64,000 nucleotides of DNA, from contig JBMOOQ010000024.1 of assembly GCA_049324435.1 (NCBI GenBank), positions 62,001 to 126,000 on the forward strand, written 5' to 3'. Shown here in pieces: positions 16,513-25,305 of the stretch. Source of the DNA: Pseudorhodoplanes sp049324435 (GTDB lineage: Bacteria; Pseudomonadota; Alphaproteobacteria; Rhizobiales; Xanthobacteraceae). How positions within the stretch are numbered: position 1 is the stretch's first letter; each line of letters begins with the position of its first letter. The position numbers were made by a program, and so were the translations under genes. The notes beneath the pieces were generated by a model. The model ran no database searches, had not been told where the DNA came from, and saw only the letters and a program-made list of their open reading frames with translations.

Positions 16513-18236
16513 CGGGCGGCTCCGTCCAGCGGCGGCAATACCCAGTCGTCGGGATCACAGCGGCCGATCTCGTCGATCAGAGGCGCATGCTGGAACATGG
16601 TGATACGAACCCATCGATCCGACTTCGGGTCGAAGCGCGTGGCGCCAAAGCAGGCAAGCTTCGCGCGCAGAAGATCGATCGGCCGCATCTCGGCAGACAA
16701 AAGATTGTCGCGCACTTCCGCATAGGGATGCCGCGCCGCGATCTGAATGCGACGGACGAGATGCCGGAATTCCGGGTGCGGCATCAGGAACGCGGCAATC
16801 CGCTCGCGGCGATTGGCATCCTCCAACGAGCGATAGAGTGCGGAGACGTCCCGTGCTATGCTCAACGGCTGCTCACGATCGGCGCCGTCTTCCCTGCCGC
16901 GTTCGCCGAGACGCGGCTCGAGTTTTTCCTCGGAGACGTACCAGAAGCGAGCCTGAGCTCTGGGATCGCCGAAATCGGTTTCGATCGCGAACCGGTAGTT
17001 TTGTTCGATCAAGGCACGCACGGTGCCGACAGTCATCCTGCCATCGATCAGAAACTCCGCATCTTCGTCGCACGCCATCGTACCGGCGAGATCGTCGACA
17101 AGATCGCCATGCGGCTCGATCAGGAGCGAAACCAGCATCTCCTGCGCCTCAAGCCCAAGAGCCGTCTCCGCCCACCGGTACAACGCATCGAACGGTAACA
17201 AATCAGACGGCCCGGTATCGATCCTGGCGGCGAGAATGCCGAGATCGGCGGAGAGCTCCGCGATACGCGCTTGCTGTACCGCATCTGTCGTAGTCCACGA
17301 CGCCGCCAGTTTGCGCGAACGCGCGACCAATGCCGGCAACCGTGGCCACCTCGTCGCATCAGGCAGACTGCGGACCCGCGCCAGCGCGGTCTCGCGAGCT
17401 GCAATCCAATGGTCGAGCAGCGCCGGATGGTTCATCAGAAACGGAGCCATGCCCAGCCCCGTCGCGTTGCCAACGCCCAGACTGCGCCGGAGCGCAGGCG
17501 CAAGCAGAACCGCGTTCCGCGGCGCCTGCACCTTCGCCATGTGATCGACGAGGTCGAGTGTAAAGGCACGGATCAGGAAGACCGCGAGCATTTCCGCCTG
17601 GAAGGGCGCGGCGAATTCGACCCGATCGCTGATTGCCTCACGCACTGCCAATCCGAACTTGCCACTACCATAGACCGCGGTCGTTCGCATCAGATAGCCG
17701 ACCTCGGCGAGAGTTTTAATACTCGGCTGCGTACCGGCCGCGAGCGACGATACGACATGGTCGAACAACCGCACGCTCCTGTTGGCGCGCGCCAGCACGA
17801 TTTCCTTTTCGCTGACACGGCCGGCTTCCTGGCGCGGAACATTGCTACGCAAGCGCTCGATGTCGGCAGGCGTCGGATCGCCATCAAACAACGCGAAGGT
17901 TGCGTCCCATTCTTCCGCAATCACGCGATCGGTGCGCTTCTCAGGCGGAAGATCATGAGCGAAGGCGACGAGGCTGTAGGCGCGCGCGGGCCCGGCAGCG
18001 CGATATACTGCGATCCCTTCGCCGCGCTCGTTCACATCCCACATCACACGTGACAATCGCCAGCCATCACGATCAAGCCGGCGCAGCAGCACTCGCATGA
18101 AGGACAGGCGGGTCTGATGGAAGCTGCCCAACCGCTTGAGCCGCATCACCACGTCCGGCGACCGCAGAGCTACGGCCAGGCGCTGTGTCTGAAGCGCATC
18201 CGGTCCTTTCCGCAGGGTTGGCTCAGCGCTTGTCAT
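16509..18236 (-). CDS. Conserved-looking protein of unknown family, 575 residues
   Basis: Not recognised. The ATG at 18236 is chosen, 6 bases after the dipeptidase stop; an in-frame start at 18266 would overlap it. It is soluble, with no signal peptide or membrane helix. Visible landmarks are DGWRLSRVMWDVNERGEGIA and YSLVAFAHDLPPEKRTDRV near residues 55-105, YLMRTTAVYGSGKFGLA near 185, RNAVLLAPALRRSLGVGNATGLGMAPFL near 245 split by a glycine-rich turn, and WYVSEEKLEPRLGE near 440. The glycine-rich GVGNATGLG could be a nucleotide or substrate loop. Coding quality matches its neighbours, and ATGA coupling to DUF3726 and the dehydrogenase order indicate a metabolic role. Confidence 0.75.
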   Translation of the reverse strand: MTSAEPTLRKGPDALQTQRLAVALRSPDVVMRLKRLGSFHQTRLSFMRVLLRRLDRDGWRLSRVMWDVNERGEGIAVYRAAGPARAYSLVAFAHDLPPEKRTDRVIAEEWDATFALFDGDPTPADIERLRSNVPRQEAGRVSEKEIVLARANRSVRLFDHVVSSLAAGTQPSIKTLAEVGYLMRTTAVYGSGKFGLAVREAISDRVEFAAPFQAEMLAVFLIRAFTLDLVDHMAKVQAPRNAVLLAPALRRSLGVGNATGLGMAPFLMNHPALLDHWIAARETALARVRSLPDATRWPRLPALVARSRKLAASWTTTDAVQQARIAELSADLGILAARIDTGPSDLLPFDALYRWAETALGLEAQEMLVSLLIEPHGDLVDDLAGTMACDEDAEFLIDGRMTVGTVRALIEQNYRFAIETDFGDPRAQARFWYVSEEKLEPRLGERGREDGADREQPLSIARDVSALYRSLEDANRRERIAAFLMPHPEFRHLVRRIQIAARHPYAEVRDNLLSAEMRPIDLLRAKLACFGATRFDPKSDRWVRITMFQHAPLIDEIGRCDPDDWVLPPLDGAAR

Positions 18237-18241
18237 CGCAT

Positions 18242-19288
18242 TCAAGTGCCCGTACCCGTCGCGCACTCGACAGAGGTTTCGTGCGCGGGCTGCGCAGTCT
18301 GCGCTGGCCCGAACGAACGCTCAAAAAAATCGAGCCAGTTCGCACCCATGATCTTGTCGATATCCGGCTTCGCGAAACCTACTTCCGCAAGTCCGGCAGC
18401 AATGCCTGAAAACTGAGTGTTGTTGCGGAACCAGTCCGGCTGCGGAGGGAAGACCGCGGCCCCGAGCGGACCGGAGGCACCACGCGAATCGCGGGTCCAG
18501 CGGCCGACACGCATCCACTCGACCACCGAATCCGGCTGATCCTGGCAGAGATCAGATCCGATGCCGATGCGCTCGACGCCCATCAGATCGGCGGTGCGCG
18601 CCACCATCTCGCAAAAGCTGCGCAACGTGCAGCCGGAGCCGCCCTTCAGGTGAAGCGGATAAACAGAGAATCCGAGCATTCCACCGCTCTGTCCAAGCGC
18701 CTTGAGCACCGTGTCCGACTTGTTGCGTGGAACGGGATGCCAGGAGTATGGATTGGCATGGGTGATCGCAATCGGCCGCGACGACAGATCGATCGCCTCC
18801 AGCGTCGAGCGTTCGGCCGAGTGCGACATGTCGATAACGAGACCGACCCGGTTCATCTCGCGGATCACTTCGCGGCCCATCCGCGTAATGCCGGGATCTT
18901 CGGCCTCATAGCAGCCGGTCGCGAGCAAGCTCTGGTTGTTGTAGGAGAGCTGCATGAACCGCACGCCGAGGCGATGCCAGATTTCGACGAGCGAGAGATC
19001 GTCCTCGATCGGTGCAGGATTCTGAAATCCGAAGACGACTGCAGTACGCCCGTCCCGCTTTGCACGGCGCACATCATCTGCCGTGTAGGCCGGACAAATC
19101 AGGTCGGGATAGTCCTGAAACCAGCGATTCCACTGGCCGATATTGGCGATCGTCTCGCGGAAATGCTCATGATAGCAGATCGTGACATGGATCGCCGTGA
19201 TACCGCCTGCGTTCAGCTCCCGGAAAATCTTCTCCGACCAGTTGCAATATTGCAGGCCGTCGATGAGGAAGCGATCGCTTGCGGTCAT
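18242..19288 (-). CDS. Membrane dipeptidase (renal dipeptidase family, M19)
   Basis: 348 residues from the ATG at 19288, five bases after the aldehyde dehydrogenase stop; longer in-frame sequence only mirrors that gene. M19 metal-dependent peptidase features include MQLSYNNQSLLATGCYE, LVIDMSHSAERSTLEAI, PIAITHANPYSWHPVPRN and GIGSDLCQ, which supply the histidines, glutamate and aspartate of the binuclear zinc site. The usual N-terminal HxD zinc pair is replaced by FLIDGLQYCNW, which keeps the D but has L where H is expected. That change suggests altered metal use or a non-peptide substrate. No signal peptide, so cytoplasmic. Confidence 0.85.
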   Translation of the reverse strand: MTASDRFLIDGLQYCNWSEKIFRELNAGGITAIHVTICYHEHFRETIANIGQWNRWFQDYPDLICPAYTADDVRRAKRDGRTAVVFGFQNPAPIEDDLSLVEIWHRLGVRFMQLSYNNQSLLATGCYEAEDPGITRMGREVIREMNRVGLVIDMSHSAERSTLEAIDLSSRPIAITHANPYSWHPVPRNKSDTVLKALGQSGGMLGFSVYPLHLKGGSGCTLRSFCEMVARTADLMGVERIGIGSDLCQDQPDSVVEWMRVGRWTRDSRGASGPLGAAVFPPQPDWFRNNTQFSGIAAGLAEVGFAKPDIDKIMGANWLDFFERSFGPAQTAQPAHETSVECATGTGT

Positions 19289-19293
19289 GGGCC

Positions 19294-20769
19294 TTACTCC
19301 GGCATTCCCGCATTGATGTATGAGGTCTTCATCGCAGTGAAGAACTCGACGGCCACGCGCCCCTGCTCCCGTGGCCCGTAGGACGACTTCTTCCGTCCGC
19401 CGAACGGCACATGATAATCGGTACCCGCAGTCGGCAGATTCACCATAACGCAGCCCGTCTTCATGTTGCGGCGGAAATGGTTCGCCCGCGAGAGCGATTT
19501 GGTGATGATGCCAGACGTCAATCCGAAAGGCGTATCGTTCGCGAGCGCCAGCGCTTCCTCGTACGAACCGGCCTCGATCACGCACGCGATCGGGCAGAAC
19601 ATCTCCTCGCGATTGACGCGCATGTCGTTCTTCGTACGCACGAACAGTGCTGGCGAAAAGTAATAGCCCTCGGTACGCCGCGTCAGCCGCTCGCCGCCAC
19701 AAACGCGTTCGCAGCCTTCCTGCTCGGCGAGCTTCACGTAATCGAGCGCCTGCGTGAGTTGCTTTTCGTCGACCACCGGACCGATCTGCGTCCCCTCGTC
19801 GAGCGCATGACCGACCACAAGCGCTTCGGTCTTGGCTTTCAGCTTTGACACGAATTCATCGTGCACCTTGCGGTGCACGATGAGCCGTGACGAGGCCGTG
19901 CACTTCTGCCCCGATCCGAAATAGGCGCCGTTCAGCGCATGCGCGACGGCAAGCTCCATGTCGCCGTCGTCCATGACGACCAGAGGATTCTTGGAACCGA
20001 GTTCCAGCTGGACTCGGGTAAAATTGGGCGCCGCGCGGGTCGCGACCTGCTGGCCGATTTCGTAGGAGCCGGTAAAGGTGATGGCATCGATGTCCGGACT
20101 TGCCGCCAGCGCATTGCCGACCACACCGCCCGAACCCATCAGAAGATTGAAAGTGCCGGCCGGCAAATTCTGGCGGCTGAAAATCTCGGCAAGCTGCCAG
20201 GCGATGGCAGGCGTCGCGCTTGCCGGCTTCCAGATCACCGCATTACCGAAGGCCAGTGCCGGTGCGATCTTCCAGCAGGCCGTCGAGAGCGGAAAATTCC
20301 ACGGCGAGATGACGGCGACGACCCCGATCGGCTCACGCCGGACATCGACCTCGATGCCCGGCCGGACCGAGTCCAAAGCGTCGCCTGAAATCCGCAACGC
20401 CTCAGCGGCAAAATACTGAAAGAACTGTCCGGAACGGAAGACTTCGCCGACCCCTTCCGCGCGAGGCTTTCCTTCTTCGCGCGACAGCAGCTCGCCGAGC
20501 TCCTGGCTACGTGCGCAGAGCTCATCGCCGATGGCCATCAGGGTCTTGTACCGGGCCTCAAGCTGCGAGATGCCCCAGATGGCGGCAGCTTTGCGCGCGG
20601 CGGCGATTGCCTCGCCCACCTGGGCCGGCGTTGCTTCGGTGAAAAATCCTATAGTGTCAGAGATATCGGAAGGATTGATGCTGGGACGGGACGAACTCCC
20701 GGCGACCCAGCGGCCATCAATGAAATTGAGCTTGTCCGACGCCATTGCGACACTCGACCGGGTTCCCAT
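19294..20769 (-). CDS. NAD(P)+-dependent aldehyde dehydrogenase
   Basis: 491 residues (ATG at 20769; ATG at 20745 also possible), full length for the superfamily. Visible landmarks are ISPWNFPLSTACWKIAPAL (cofactor loop, with the catalytic Asn), ITFTGSYEIGQQ, LELGSKNPLVV (catalytic Glu; the usual ELGGKNP has Ser here), FGSGQKCTASSRL (catalytic Cys) and EEMFCPIACV. It resembles the semialdehyde and betaine-aldehyde dehydrogenase groups, such as 2-oxoglutarate semialdehyde dehydrogenase. First gene of the operon, divergent from the LysR gene, so probably its main target. Confidence 0.9.
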   Translation of the reverse strand: MGTRSSVAMASDKLNFIDGRWVAGSSSRPSINPSDISDTIGFFTEATPAQVGEAIAAARKAAAIWGISQLEARYKTLMAIGDELCARSQELGELLSREEGKPRAEGVGEVFRSGQFFQYFAAEALRISGDALDSVRPGIEVDVRREPIGVVAVISPWNFPLSTACWKIAPALAFGNAVIWKPASATPAIAWQLAEIFSRQNLPAGTFNLLMGSGGVVGNALAASPDIDAITFTGSYEIGQQVATRAAPNFTRVQLELGSKNPLVVMDDGDMELAVAHALNGAYFGSGQKCTASSRLIVHRKVHDEFVSKLKAKTEALVVGHALDEGTQIGPVVDEKQLTQALDYVKLAEQEGCERVCGGERLTRRTEGYYFSPALFVRTKNDMRVNREEMFCPIACVIEAGSYEEALALANDTPFGLTSGIITKSLSRANHFRRNMKTGCVMVNLPTAGTDYHVPFGGRKKSSYGPREQGRVAVEFFTAMKTSYINAGMPE

Positions 20770-20792
20770 GCGGTATCGAAAGCCGATGTCAC

Positions 20793-20839
20793 ATTTCGGT
20801 CAATTCGGAAATGCGGTACAGTATTTCGGTTTTTCCGAA
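20793..20839. promoter_or_regulatory. Candidate LysR operator with repeated TTCGG half-sites
   Basis: The 83-bp gap between the divergent aldehyde dehydrogenase and LysR genes holds ATTTC-N10-GAAAT (20793-20812) and TTCGG-TTTTT-CCGAA (20825-20839). TTCGG occurs four times counting both strands. LysR proteins usually bind interrupted inverted repeats in such divergent gaps. The assignment is by position and symmetry only. Confidence 0.45.
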
Positions 20840-20852
20840 CTAGGCTCTCCAA

Positions 20853-21767
20853 ATGCGAACCTCCCTTGCTACTCTTCGCGTGTTCGCCGCCGTCGCGGAA
20901 TCTGGGAATATCCGGCTGGCTGCCGCAAGGCTTGGGCGGACCGCCTCCTCAATCTCGGAAAAACTGAAACAATTCGAACAGGACATCGGCGCGCCGCTGT
21001 TCGAAAGCGGCCGGAAGAACCGGCTCACGCCGGTCGGCAGTTTCGTCCACAGTCAAGTCCGCGACCTTCTGAGCCACGTCGACCGCAAGCTTGCGTCGCT
21101 GCAAGCCTATTCGCGCAATGCGATCGGCCGCATCGATATCGCGTCAGTGCCTTCGATTGCCACAACATTGCTGCCGGCCGTGATCGCGCAGTTTCGCAGC
21201 CAATGGCCCGCGGTCGAAATCACGGCGCGCGACGCGGATTCGCGCAGCGTGGCAGATCTTGTGCAGTCCGGCACCGTCGAACTCGGCATCGCCAGTCTGC
21301 CGAGCGAACGGCGCGCTCTCCTGTTCACCCCATTGTTCGAAGAGCCCCTCGGAATCGTATGCCGGCGCGACGATCCGCTCTATCGCAAACGCGGCAGCCG
21401 CCGCTGGTCGGATCTGGAGGGACGGACGCTGTTGGCGAATGCGATTTCCGATGCGCACAATATCGGTGTAGCGCCCTCCCCGGCGCAGGCGCCAATCGTC
21501 GTTTACAACGTGTTGTCGTTGCTGGCACTGGTGCGCGCCAAGATCGGCATTACGATCCTGCCGCAGCTTTCGGTCAGCGAGCCGCCGCCCGATATCGGCT
21601 TCATTCCGATCGAAGAGCCGGACGCACGCCGCACGGTCGGCGTGATCACGCGCGCGGGTGAAGGCTTGTCGCCTGCCTCCGCAGCATTGCTGCAGATCAT
21701 TCGCGAGCAGTTGAAGGACCTTGCCGACGATTTTGCGATAACTATCCGCAACGATGCGATCGGCTAG
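20853..21767 (+). CDS. LysR-family transcriptional regulator
   Basis: 304 residues. The N-terminal winged helix-turn-helix (about 1-60) reads LRVFAAVAESGNIRLAAARLGRTASSISEKLKQFEQ, split over the helix pair, with GAPLFESGRKNRLTPVG completing the wing. The effector-binding domain (about 90-295) has IDIASVPSIATTLLP and LALVRAKIGITILPQ. It is divergent from the aldehyde dehydrogenase operon and most likely activates it in response to a pathway substrate. Confidence 0.9.
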   Translation: MRTSLATLRVFAAVAESGNIRLAAARLGRTASSISEKLKQFEQDIGAPLFESGRKNRLTPVGSFVHSQVRDLLSHVDRKLASLQAYSRNAIGRIDIASVPSIATTLLPAVIAQFRSQWPAVEITARDADSRSVADLVQSGTVELGIASLPSERRALLFTPLFEEPLGIVCRRDDPLYRKRGSRRWSDLEGRTLLANAISDAHNIGVAPSPAQAPIVVYNVLSLLALVRAKIGITILPQLSVSEPPPDIGFIPIEEPDARRTVGVITRAGEGLSPASAALLQIIREQLKDLADDFAITIRNDAIG

Positions 21768-21785
21768 CAGCGGCGCAACCCTGTG

Positions 21786-21980
21786 TCAGTCGCAGTCGAC
21801 CGGCGTTCCGGGAATGACAGCCCGTTGTTCGGGCGGAAACCGGTTCAGGACCGTCTGCAGCTGCCGGGCCTCTTCCTCAAGACCGATCCAGCGCAGTTTG
21901 CGGATCAGCTTGATAAGCTCGGCCGACGTTGTCGGCTGACCCATCTCGAAAGCGGCTTGCGCACTGAACTTGCCTTCCAT
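21786..21980 (-). CDS. Small uncharacterised protein, 64 residues
   Basis: Starts MEGKFSAQAAFEMGQPTTSAEL and contains an amphipathic helix, LIKLIRKLRWIGLEEEARQLQ. No signal peptide or membrane segment. Composition and position (convergent with LysR, 18 bases between stops) look like a real small gene. The function is unknown; the leucine/lysine/arginine helix could mediate protein binding. Confidence 0.55.
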   Translation of the reverse strand: MEGKFSAQAAFEMGQPTTSAELIKLIRKLRWIGLEEEARQLQTVLNRFPPEQRAVIPGTPVDCD

Positions 21981-22088
21981 GGGTTTTCTCCCGGTTGCTT
22001 ATTGGTTTTGTTCGCTGCCCCCGTTCCTGCCCCGCGCCGGCCGGATTGCGCCGGCCGAACGATCAAATGCCGTGCCTCCATGGCTTCT

Positions 22089-22457
22089 TCATGAACTGCC
22101 CGTCTTTCCTCCGCCCGACAGCAACCGATTCATCGACGTCACGAATTTCTGGCTGTCGGCAAAGAATTTCTGGCTGTCCTTCGACATCGTCTCCATGCGG
22201 CGGGCCATCCACTCCTGATACGCCTTCGCTGCATCCGGCAGTGATTTGGCGGAGGACAGCTTGGCCGTCAGTTCGGAGGCCAACTCACGCTCCAATTCGA
22301 CACGGGCCATCCAGTCAGCGTTGGCCTGTTCGATCAACCTGGAAAATTCCTTTTGGAGATCGGCCAGCGCATCGGCCTGCTCCTTGCCGAATTTGCTGAA
22401 GTCGGCAGGACTGAATATCGGCCATTTCATTGAGGGCTCGTTCGGCGACATGAGCAC
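22089..22457 (-). CDS. Phasin-like helical protein
   Basis: 122 residues, almost all helical and charged: a conserved-looking KWPIFSPADFSKFGKEQADAL start, then LASELTAKLSSAKSLPDAAKAYQEW and MARRMETMSKDSQKFFADSQKF near the C-terminus. This heptad-rich layout with a small hydrophobic face is typical of phasins, which coat polyhydroxyalkanoate granules, and of related small helical proteins. No granule genes are nearby, so the assignment is tentative. Confidence 0.6.
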   Translation of the reverse strand: MLMSPNEPSMKWPIFSPADFSKFGKEQADALADLQKEFSRLIEQANADWMARVELERELASELTAKLSSAKSLPDAAKAYQEWMARRMETMSKDSQKFFADSQKFVTSMNRLLSGGGKTGSS

Positions 22458-22702
22458 TTCCTCCGTAGCGCGAGTGGCACCGGATCTAATTCACATCAAG
22501 GCGCCGCGCCGCGTTGACCTTTCTCAAACGAGAACGAACAGGCAGAGAAATAATCTCAGTTTTTGGCTGTTTCCTCTGATGCCACACTGGGGGAAGAGGA
22601 ACTGAAGTCCTATATACACCCGGATCCGGATCCAAAGATAGGCGACACACCGCCGCTTTGGGTAACAAACCGAAGCGCCGGTTTCATGCAAAGGAGAACT
22701 CG

Positions 22703-23017
22703 ATGCGTGCCGTGATATGGCCCCTCGCACTTGGTTTCGGCGTGACTTGCATGGCATGGATACACTTACCGCCGCGATCCAACGCGGAAGCCGCATTGCT
22801 GCATGGCAACATGGAATTTTCGGCCGCTGCCAAACAGAAGCAAAAGCGTGCAACGCCGCCGACGACAGCGTATGGACCCAGACCGCATTTCGGGGGCCCC
22901 GCCGATCCGTCGTTCGGACCCGATGGCAAGCCCTACAAGGTTCCAGAATATCTCCGGAATCAATGCTATATTGATGAGGGCTATGGCCGTTTCTCAGCCT
23001 GCAGCAACCGGCTCTAG
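22703..23017 (+). CDS. Small secreted protein
   Basis: 104 residues from the ATG at 22703, which has a strong AAGGAG at 22691-22696; the in-frame ATG at 22658 lacks one. A hydrophobic signal (about residues 3-20) is followed by a basic stretch KQKQKRA and a proline/glycine-rich segment, GPRPHFGGPADPSFGPDG. The end has two cysteines in NQCYIDEGYGRFSACSNRL, a probable disulfide. No family recognised. Confidence 0.65.
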   Translation: MRAVIWPLALGFGVTCMAWIHLPPRSNAEAALLHGNMEFSAAAKQKQKRATPPTTAYGPRPHFGGPADPSFGPDGKPYKVPEYLRNQCYIDEGYGRFSACSNRL

Positions 23018-23093
23018 GCGAACAGCCGCTTGACCTCCCGCGCTTCGGACACAATTGCGACGGGCCATAGCAACCTTTGCGCACGCCGCCGCA

Positions 23094-24713
23094 TCACCCG
23101 CGGTCGCGCAAAATCCGGCGAATAATCTTTCCGGTCGTGGTCATCGGCATCTCGTCGATGAAGGCGATCTCGCGCGGGTATTCATGCGCGGACAGGCGCG
23201 TCCGCACGAAATCCTGCAATTCCGCGGTCAGTTGCTCGCGCGGCGTCGCGACGCCGGGCTTCAGCACGACGAAAGCCTTGACGATTTCGGTGCGCAGCGG
23301 GTCCGGTTTGCCAATCGCCGCAGCGAGCGCGACCGCCGGATGCCGGATCAGACAATCCTCGATCTCTCCGGGTCCGATGCGATAGCCGGATGAGGTGATG
23401 ACATCGTCGTCGCGTCCGACGAAGTGCACATATCCGTCGTTATCGACCATGCCCTGATCGCCGGTGGTCATCCAGTCGCCGATGAACTTGTCGCGCGTCG
23501 CATCCGGCTTACCCCAATATTCGAGGAACATCACCGGATTCGGTCGCCGCACCGCAATTTGGCCGATCACGCCCGGCTTCACGGGAACGCCGTCGCCGTC
23601 AATCACCGCGACGTCATGCCCTGGCACCGGCTTGCCGATCGCGCCGGGCCGCGACACGCCGAGCATCGCGCAGGACGACAGCACAAGATTGCATTCAGTC
23701 TGACCATAGAACTCGTTGATGGTCAGGCCGAAGGCTTCCCGTCCCCACGCGAGTGTCTCGGACCCGAGCGCTTCTCCACCCGATCCGATCGTCCGCAGAC
23801 GAAGATCATGCCGGCCGCGCGGGTTCGAAGCCGAGCGCAGCATCCGCAGCGCGGTCGGCGGGATGAACGCATTGCGCACGCCGGTCCGCGCCATCAGCGC
23901 ATAAGCTTCATCCGGATCGAACTTGTCGAAGCGGCGCGCGACCACCGCAACGCCGTGATGCAAGGACGGCAGCAGCGCATCGAGCAGGCCGCCGGCCCAG
24001 GCCCAGTCCGCCGGCGTCCAGAACAGATCGCCCGGCTGGGGAAAGAAATCGTGCGGCAATTCTATGCCCGGCAAATGGCCGAGCAGTACGCGATGCGCAT
24101 GCAGCGCACCCTTCGGCGGACCCGTAGTGCCGGAAGTATAGATCATCATCGCCGGATCGTCGGCCGAGGTATCTTCCGGCGTGAAAGAATCGGATGCCGC
24201 CTGCAACAACGGGGCGAAGCCCGACGCGCCGTCCGCTTCACCGTCGATCGAAACGATCAGCTTCAGATCGGGCGGCGTCTCGCCGATGCTTGCGAGCTTC
24301 TCAACGCCGAAGGCATTGGTGATCAGGGCCTTCGCGCCGGAATTCTGCAACCGGTAAGCCAGCGCCTCGGTCCCGAATAGGAGAGCAAGCGGCAGCGCGA
24401 TGCCGGCAAGCTTGTAGATCGCGATATGGGAAATGACCGCTTCCGGTACCTGCGGCAAAAGGATCGCGACGCGGTCGCCGCGTTCGATACCATGCGCACG
24501 CAGCGCATTCGCGAGCCGGTTCGACTGCTGCATCAGCGTGCGGAACGAAACCGGTTCGACGCGCCCGTCGCCATGCGCATGGATGATGGCGGTCCGCTCC
24601 GGATCGCGCATCGCCCAGCGATCGCAGACATCGATACCGATATTGTAACGAGCAGGAATCTCCCAGCGGAATTCGCAATAGAGCCTGTCGTAATCGTGGA
24701 TTTTAGGAAGCAT
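23094..24713 (-). CDS. AMP-dependent acyl-CoA synthetase
   Basis: 539 residues, a full-length ANL-superfamily enzyme. The phosphate-binding loop is MIYTSGTTGPPKGALH. Later motifs are INEFYGQTECN, GDWMTTGDQGMVD and GRDDDVITSSGYRIGPGEIE, and the C-terminal catalytic lysine lies in MTTTGKIIRRIL. The sequence layout, including DLFWTPADWAWAGGL, is that of acetyl-/medium-chain acyl-CoA synthetases. It would activate a carboxylic acid to its CoA thioester. It is a single gene facing away from the GNAT gene. Confidence 0.9.
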   Translation of the reverse strand: MLPKIHDYDRLYCEFRWEIPARYNIGIDVCDRWAMRDPERTAIIHAHGDGRVEPVSFRTLMQQSNRLANALRAHGIERGDRVAILLPQVPEAVISHIAIYKLAGIALPLALLFGTEALAYRLQNSGAKALITNAFGVEKLASIGETPPDLKLIVSIDGEADGASGFAPLLQAASDSFTPEDTSADDPAMMIYTSGTTGPPKGALHAHRVLLGHLPGIELPHDFFPQPGDLFWTPADWAWAGGLLDALLPSLHHGVAVVARRFDKFDPDEAYALMARTGVRNAFIPPTALRMLRSASNPRGRHDLRLRTIGSGGEALGSETLAWGREAFGLTINEFYGQTECNLVLSSCAMLGVSRPGAIGKPVPGHDVAVIDGDGVPVKPGVIGQIAVRRPNPVMFLEYWGKPDATRDKFIGDWMTTGDQGMVDNDGYVHFVGRDDDVITSSGYRIGPGEIEDCLIRHPAVALAAAIGKPDPLRTEIVKAFVVLKPGVATPREQLTAELQDFVRTRLSAHEYPREIAFIDEMPMTTTGKIIRRILRDRG

Positions 24714-24779
24714 CCCGGCAGCCTTGCGGGCGGCAAACTAGTCGGGCAAGGAGCTCGCGTCCAGCACCCGGTTTATGCC

Positions 24780-25301
24780 ATGAGCGAGACCAACCCGACG
24801 CTGTTGCGATGGCGCCCGATGACGATGGCCGACCTGCCAATGGTCCACGACCTGTCATCGCGCATCCATCCAGATTTTCCGGAACGGCCGGAGATCCTGG
24901 CTGAAAAGGTCCGGCTATTCCCCCGCGGCTGCTTTGTCCTCGATGGCGCCCATCTGCCGATCTCCGGTTATTGCTTCTCGCATCCCTGGCGGGCGGGCCC
25001 ACCGCCCGCACTCGACACATTGCTCGACGTGTTGCCGGAGCCGCCAACCGCCTATTTCATCCATGACCTGACGGTCGAAGCGTTCCTGCGCCGCAGGAAT
25101 CTGGCCTCCGGCTTCGTGCGGCAACTCGTAGATCTGGCGCGCAGCATTCCGGTTGACCGGATGATGCTGGTGGCGGTCAGTGGCAGCGAGCCGTTCTGGA
25201 CGCGGATGGGCTTCCGGCGCACCGCTGACGCCGCCGTGCAAGATGCGGCAACGGCGAAATACGGCGAAGGCGCCGTGCATATGGAGCGGGATGTCCGCTG
25301 A
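24780..25301 (+). CDS. GNAT-family N-acetyltransferase
   Basis: 173 residues from the ATG at 24780; earlier in-frame sequence lies antisense inside the acyl-CoA synthetase gene. The N-terminus LLRWRPMTMADLPMVHDL is the usual GNAT beta1-alpha1. The acetyl-CoA site is LRRRNLASGFVRQLVDLAR, where the Gly of the Q/RxxGxG/A motif is replaced by Asn/Leu. FWTRMGFRRT is the typical late strand. The target amine is unknown. It is divergent from the synthetase. Confidence 0.75.
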   Translation: MSETNPTLLRWRPMTMADLPMVHDLSSRIHPDFPERPEILAEKVRLFPRGCFVLDGAHLPISGYCFSHPWRAGPPPALDTLLDVLPEPPTAYFIHDLTVEAFLRRRNLASGFVRQLVDLARSIPVDRMMLVAVSGSEPFWTRMGFRRTADAAVQDAATAKYGEGAVHMERDVR

Positions 25302-25305
25302 TCGG

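Noticed and set aside
19289..19702. N-terminal extension of the dipeptidase frame
   Set aside because: The extra 138 codons lie in another frame of the aldehyde dehydrogenase gene and do not resemble the M19 family; the ATG at 19288 is the real start.
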